Assembly (NCBI GenBank): GCA_029210545.1
Contig: JARGFV010000101.1
Location: forward strand, 1-8,952
Reading direction: 5' to 3'
DNA length: 8,952 nucleotides
Origin: a bacterium
GTDB lineage: Bacteria > BMS3Abin14
Part shown: positions 6,061-8,952 of the stretch, one piece after another
Numbering within the stretch: position 1 is the first letter of the stretch
Layout of the letters: each line of letters begins with the position of its first letter
Notes under the pieces: generated by a model
What the model was told of the DNA's origin: nothing
Databases searched by the model: none
What the model saw: only the letters and a program-made list of their open reading frames with translations
Program-made: the position numbers and the translations under genes

Positions 6061-6332
6061 CCCTGCTTCCCACCTCTCTGGAAGGTGACCCGGCACCAGG
6101 CTGCGATCATGATCGAGCAGAGCGCATAGGACAGGTGTTCCAGGATATTAAACAGGGAAGGAAAGGCAAACCCTTCCAGGATGGTGAGGGCCCACCCGGA
6201 GAACAGGCCCATGTAGGCGGCAAGGAGGAGCCTGAAGTTGGGGATGGAACGAAACCGTCGGGAGTTGGCCAGGACGTAAAGGGCAACGCCGAAACCCACG
6301 AGGAACGTGACGAGTTCGTTCTGCTGGATCAT
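6057..6332 (-). CDS. Small three-helix membrane protein coupled to the sensor kinase
   Basis: A 91-residue protein of unknown function with three predicted membrane helices (about 7-22, 33-52, 64-82) and a basic C-terminus (FQRGGKQG). Its TGA overlaps the ATG of the downstream kinase as ATGA, so the two are probably translationally coupled and made in matched amounts. It aligns almost without gaps to the first 90 residues of that kinase. ALY is at 17-19 versus 18-20; E53, F61-N62 and E65 match E55, F63-D64 and E67. I infer a shared ancestral three-helix module. The protein has no catalytic domain, so it probably acts as a sensor partner or assembly subunit. The start is an ATG with GGGAGG only 2 bases upstream, closer than ideal, but no better in-frame start is visible. 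Confidence 0.85.
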   Translation of the reverse strand: MIQQNELVTFLVGFGVALYVLANSRRFRSIPNFRLLLAAYMGLFSGWALTILEGFAFPSLFNILEHLSYALCSIMIAAWCRVTFQRGGKQG

Positions 6333-6396
6333 GGCCTCCCTTTCCCGCCAAAACGATCGGCGCCGTCAAAACAGGTTTACCGGTACCCCACCCGTT

Positions 6397-6402
6397 ATTA
6401 TA
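6397..6402 (-). promoter_or_regulatory. Perfect -10 hexamer upstream of the membrane-protein/kinase unit
   Basis: TATAAT reads on the minus strand at 6402-6397, 65 bp before the ATG of the 91-residue gene. Only weak -35 candidates exist at normal spacing (TTTATT at 6424-6419, 16 bp). The site is well placed to start the two-gene transcript, with an inferred leader of roughly 55-60 bases. Confidence 0.45.
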
Positions 6403-6485
6403 GCCGATAAAAGTGTAAAATAAAGATTCCTGAGTCCTGGGTCTGGGAAAAGCCGGTACGAAGTACCAGGAGCGATAAACGAAGG

Positions 6486-6535
6486 TTGATGGACTCGCGA
6501 AAAGTCCCGGATTGGACTTTTTGCGACCCTGTCAA
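6486..6535. repeat. Imperfect inverted repeat between the two kinase units
   Basis: The core arms tcgcgaaaagtcc (6495-6507) and ggactttttgcga (6514-6526) pair at 12 of 13 positions around a 6-base loop. Weaker pairing continues outward (ttga at 6486-6489, tcaa at 6532-6535). It could end transcripts of the soluble kinase or be a mobile palindromic repeat. On the minus strand it is not followed by a T-tract. Confidence 0.55.
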
Positions 6536-6577
6536 GGTTTGGAATCTCTTCGCACTTTGCTCCTCGTGCTTCGTTCT

Positions 6578-6604
6578 CATCTTTCTGCTGTAAGCTAAAA
6601 GATG
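6578..6604 (-). terminator. Weak inverted repeat directly after the soluble-kinase stop codon
   Basis: Arms catcttt (6578-6584) and aaagatg (6598-6604) form a 7-bp AT-rich stem with a 13-base loop, starting immediately after the stop codon. The stem is weak, so its activity is doubtful. Confidence 0.2.
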
Positions 6605-8695
6605 TCAGTACAGTACCGTCCCCGCCTCGTGGTACTCGCTGAAGACCATGGTGAAGCTCGTTCCTTCGCCGGCTCCGATCTCCAGGGTTCCTCCCAGCTG
6701 CTGGACCAGAACGGTGACCAGCCGCATCCCCAGGGTAGACGTACGTTGGATATCCACATCCCCGGGAATACCAACCCCGTCGTCACTGACTGTCAGCTCA
6801 TACAACTCATCGGGGAGGGTGTGGAAAGAGATGCTGATGGTTCCTTTCCTGTCGCCGGGAAAAGCGTGCTTGAGGGAGTTTGTCACCAGTTCGTTGATGA
6901 TGAGGCCGCACGGGATGGCGGTATCCACCACCATGTTTGCCTTCCCTGTATCGACCTTCAGATCGATGCGTTCGCGGTCGACCCCGTAGGAGATCATGAG
7001 GTTATCGCACAGGTTCCGGATGTAATCGCCGAAATGAACCTGGGCAAGGTCGGTGCTCTGGTAAAGTTCCTCGTGGATGAGAGCCATGGTGATGACCCTG
7101 TTCTGGCTTTCCTTGTAAACCGCCCGGCCCAGGGGATCGGTGATGTGATGGGCCTGGAGGTCCAAAAGGCCGGAGATCACCTGGAGGTTGTTCTTGACCC
7201 GGTGGTGGATCTCCTTGAGCAGGATCTCTTTTTCTTCAAGGGAGGACTTGAGCTGTTCCCGTGCCTCCATGAGGCGTGTGACGTCTCGGACGATGATGAG
7301 AAGGTGGGCTTTGCCGGCAAGGTCAATAGTACGGGCCGACAACAGTCCTCTCTTGACCGTTCCATCCTTCGTTCGGAAATCGCCCTCGAAACTCTCCACG
7401 CTGCCGGGTCCGGAAATGGCTTCGTAGAAGCGATCCCTGTCCGACTTGTCGGCCCAGACCCCGACCTTCATGGCGTTTCGTCCGAGCACCTCTTCCTTCT
7501 CATACCCGCTGTTCGAGACGAACTCCTCGTTGACGTCCACAATGGTCCTCTTTTCAAGATCCACGATGACGATGCAGTCGGGGCTGGTCTCGAAGGCAAC
7601 CCGAAACCGCTCCTCGCTCTGTTCCAGTTCCTTCCGCATTCGGACCTTTTCGGTCACGTCGTTGCACAGGACCAGCCGCGCCCTCGTCTGCCTGAAGGGA
7701 AAGTCACTGCTCGTGGTCTCCACGTCGATGACAGAACCGTCCGCTCTCAGGTGGCGCCTTTGGCCCAGCCAGATCTGGCCTGGGCGCCGATCGGACACGT
7801 TTTTCAAAAGTTCCTTCACATCCTCCGGGGGACGGATATCCTTGATGCCCATGGCCGTCATCTCGTCCCTGGTGTACCCGTAGTTCACAGTCATGGCCTT
7901 GTTGACCTCGAGGATCATCAGGGTGTCCATGTCGTAGATGTACATGGGGACAGGGTTCTTCTCGAAGACATGCCGGTACCTCGCCTCCGATTCGATAAGT
8001 TCCTGGTCTGCCTGGACTTTCGCGGTGATGTCCCTGATGAAATACGCGACACCGGCCACCCGGCCATCGGGTCCGTGCAAGGGGTTGGTGTTGACCTCGA
8101 AGACCTGGTCCCGGGAGATGTCCAGCGCCAGGGTGGGCTCCCCGGTTCGCAGAACCCCTGCGAACCTCTGCCTGCGCACGGCTGTCGTCTCCCCATCGAG
8201 GAGATCCCAGTAGAGGACCCCTGTCATTTTTTCGGCTTTCATGCCGTAGTCGGAGGCAGCCCGGTCATTGATGGCCATGATCCGCCCCTCCCTGTCCAGG
8301 AGGAATGCCATGTCGGTGGAAGCGTTGATAAGGGCCCGCAGCGATTCGTCGGAACGGCGATGCTCGGTGACATCCCGCACCATGACCAGGACCTCTCCCT
8401 CGTCGAGATGGATGAACCGGGCCTCGAAATGCTCCTTATCTCCCTGCACGGGAAGGGTGTAGGACATTCGGCTCTCCTGGCCGGTTGCGAGGACCCTCCT
8501 CACGTGTTCCATGGCTGCTTCGGAAATTTCATGGGAAAACACCTCCGCAAGGGGTTTCTCGAGGAACTGTTCCGGAGGGATGAGAGGCTGTGTCGTTCGG
8601 GAGGGCTTGAAATCGAGGAGGACCCCGTCACCGTCCAGGATAAAGTACATGTCCGGGACGGCGTCCAGGATCTTCTGCAGTTTGGAACGATCCAT
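6605..8695 (-). CDS. Soluble four-PAS sensor histidine kinase, HisKA_2 type
   Basis: A 696-residue cytoplasmic kinase with no hydrophobic segment. Four PAS domains lie at about 3-112, 115-225, 235-350 and 357-475, each closed by a (V/I)RD(V/I)T or CNDVTE linker. The catalytic part has EIHHRVKNNLQ (probable phosphorylated H498), the N box NELVTNSLKHAF (from N601), the G box DDGVGIP (638-644) and GEGTSF (676-681). It is a close paralogue of the membrane kinase to its left from about residue 484 to the end, including the tail (YHEAGTVLY versus HQEAGTEVH). No regulator gene adjoins it. I prefer the ATG at 8695; an in-frame TTG at 8701 would add two residues. Neither has a strong ribosome site (GGTG lies 8 bases before the ATG). 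The signal is probably intracellular but unidentified. Confidence 0.95.
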   Translation of the reverse strand: MDRSKLQKILDAVPDMYFILDGDGVLLDFKPSRTTQPLIPPEQFLEKPLAEVFSHEISEAAMEHVRRVLATGQESRMSYTLPVQGDKEHFEARFIHLDEGEVLVMVRDVTEHRRSDESLRALINASTDMAFLLDREGRIMAINDRAASDYGMKAEKMTGVLYWDLLDGETTAVRRQRFAGVLRTGEPTLALDISRDQVFEVNTNPLHGPDGRVAGVAYFIRDITAKVQADQELIESEARYRHVFEKNPVPMYIYDMDTLMILEVNKAMTVNYGYTRDEMTAMGIKDIRPPEDVKELLKNVSDRRPGQIWLGQRRHLRADGSVIDVETTSSDFPFRQTRARLVLCNDVTEKVRMRKELEQSEERFRVAFETSPDCIVIVDLEKRTIVDVNEEFVSNSGYEKEEVLGRNAMKVGVWADKSDRDRFYEAISGPGSVESFEGDFRTKDGTVKRGLLSARTIDLAGKAHLLIIVRDVTRLMEAREQLKSSLEEKEILLKEIHHRVKNNLQVISGLLDLQAHHITDPLGRAVYKESQNRVITMALIHEELYQSTDLAQVHFGDYIRNLCDNLMISYGVDRERIDLKVDTGKANMVVDTAIPCGLIINELVTNSLKHAFPGDRKGTISISFHTLPDELYELTVSDDGVGIPGDVDIQRTSTLGMRLVTVLVQQLGGTLEIGAGEGTSFTMVFSEYHEAGTVLY

Positions 8696-8729
8696 ATCCA
8701 ACGCACCAGGGCAAGGGTATAAAAGCTGT

Positions 8730-8758
8730 ATTTTAGTTCATATCCCCGGCCACTTCAA
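8730..8758 (-). promoter_or_regulatory. Sigma-70-type promoter candidate for the soluble kinase
   Basis: TTGAAG (8758-8753) and TAAAAT (8735-8730) are separated by exactly 17 bases. The -10 matches consensus at 5 of 6 positions and the -35 at 4 of 6. The predicted start of transcription near 8723 gives a leader of about 28 bases to the ATG at 8695. Confidence 0.5.
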
Positions 8759-8771
8759 ACGGAAACAGGGC

Positions 8772-8812
8772 ACCCGAAATCCGCGATCGGTTTGGGCCGG
8801 CGGATTTCGGGT
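8772..8812. repeat. Perfect 13-bp inverted repeat
   Basis: Arms acccgaaatccgc (8772-8784) and gcggatttcgggt (8800-8812) are exact reverse complements around a 15-base spacer. It lies just upstream of the kinase promoter candidate. It could be a transcript end for a gene beyond the right edge, a protein-binding operator or a palindromic repeat. No T-run follows on either strand. Confidence 0.6.
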
Positions 8813-8825
8813 ATGGTTCCCCCCT

Positions 8826-8865
8826 GCCTGCCGTGAGCTTGTCGCCTGTCCCGAGCTTGCCGAGG
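8826..8865 (-). repeat. Two adjacent dispersed repeats, inverted copies
   Basis: On the minus strand, 8865-8845 reads as cggcaagctcgggacagg with flanking bases, and 8844-8826 as cgacaagctcacggcaggc. Both belong to the family seen at 1722-1743 and 1790-1810. The two copies abut head to tail. Confidence 0.65.
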
Positions 8866-8952
8866 GGAACGGAGCTTAGCCCGGACTATTCACGAGGTTC
8901 TTTTCCGTTCCGGCGGCGTTGCTGAGTCGTTCGCTTGTGCGGAATACTAAAG

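Larger units (their letters stand above)
8702..8952. other. Non-coding right-end region
   Basis: This stretch holds the promoter candidate at 8730-8758, the 13-bp inverted repeat at 8772-8812 and two inverted-orientation dispersed repeats at 8826-8865. An 8-bp inverted pair ggaacgga/tccgttcc is at 8866-8873 and 8904-8911. From 8881 to the edge I see no gene. The last bases (cgcttgtgcggaatac) may belong to another repeat cut by the window edge. Confidence 0.5.

Noticed and set aside
6061-6096. GTG start at 6096 for the membrane kinase
   Set aside because: It would add 12 non-hydrophobic residues and extend deeper into the upstream gene. The ATG at 6060 has both the ATGA overlap and an AGGTGG site.
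6602-8722. 706-codon open frame on the plus strand, antisense to the soluble kinase
   Set aside because: It is codon-aligned with the kinase, so it stays open merely because the kinase lacks TTA, CTA and TCA codons, which are rare in GC-rich genomes. The translation has no recognisable domain, while the minus strand encodes a complete multi-PAS kinase.
1-8952. tRNA, rRNA, transposase or integrase genes
   Set aside because: Both strands were scanned by eye and no such gene was recognised. Palindromic repeats are present without an associated enzyme.

Overview
The window looks like chromosomal DNA of a GC-rich Gram-negative bacterium, most likely an uncultured Desulfobacterota/Deltaproteobacteria-type organism. 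This is an inference from three things: multi-PAS HisKA_2 kinases, a CreD-type membrane protein remnant, and intergenic spaces packed with several families of short dispersed repeats. No rRNA, tRNA, CRISPR array or transposase is visible. All genes lie on the minus strand, so the map reads right to left.

Layout from left to right. (1) 1-153 holds a headless piece of a CreD-family protein that runs off the left edge. It breaks off where a repeat begins. (2) 154-743 has no intact gene and is a mosaic of dispersed repeats, including a perfect 68-bp direct repeat. (3) 744-1691 is a D-2-hydroxyacid (glycerate/hydroxypyruvate-type) dehydrogenase. (4) 1692-1976 is a spacer of short repeats. (5) 1977-3824 is an ABC-F ATPase, with related palindromic repeats on both sides and a third repeat family inside its reading frame. 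(6) 3994-6332 is a two-gene unit with a 4-base ATGA overlap: a 91-residue, three-helix membrane protein followed by a membrane-anchored, three-PAS HisKA_2 histidine kinase. (7) 6333-6604 is a spacer with a promoter candidate and an imperfect hairpin. (8) 6605-8695 is a second, soluble, four-PAS HisKA_2 kinase with its own promoter candidate. (9) 8702-8952 is non-coding, with a perfect 13-bp inverted repeat and more dispersed repeats.

The dehydrogenase and the ABC-F protein look like independent genes. The two kinases are clear paralogues through the catalytic part and into the C-terminal tail, but have different input halves. No response regulator lies between or beside them, so their partners must be encoded elsewhere. 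The most interesting point is that the small membrane protein and the kinase's membrane domain appear to be two copies of the same three-helix module, made from translationally coupled genes. This suggests a paired membrane sensor. The other noteworthy point is how far repeats have reshaped the region: one ends a gene, one is translated inside a gene, and one pair flanks a gene.
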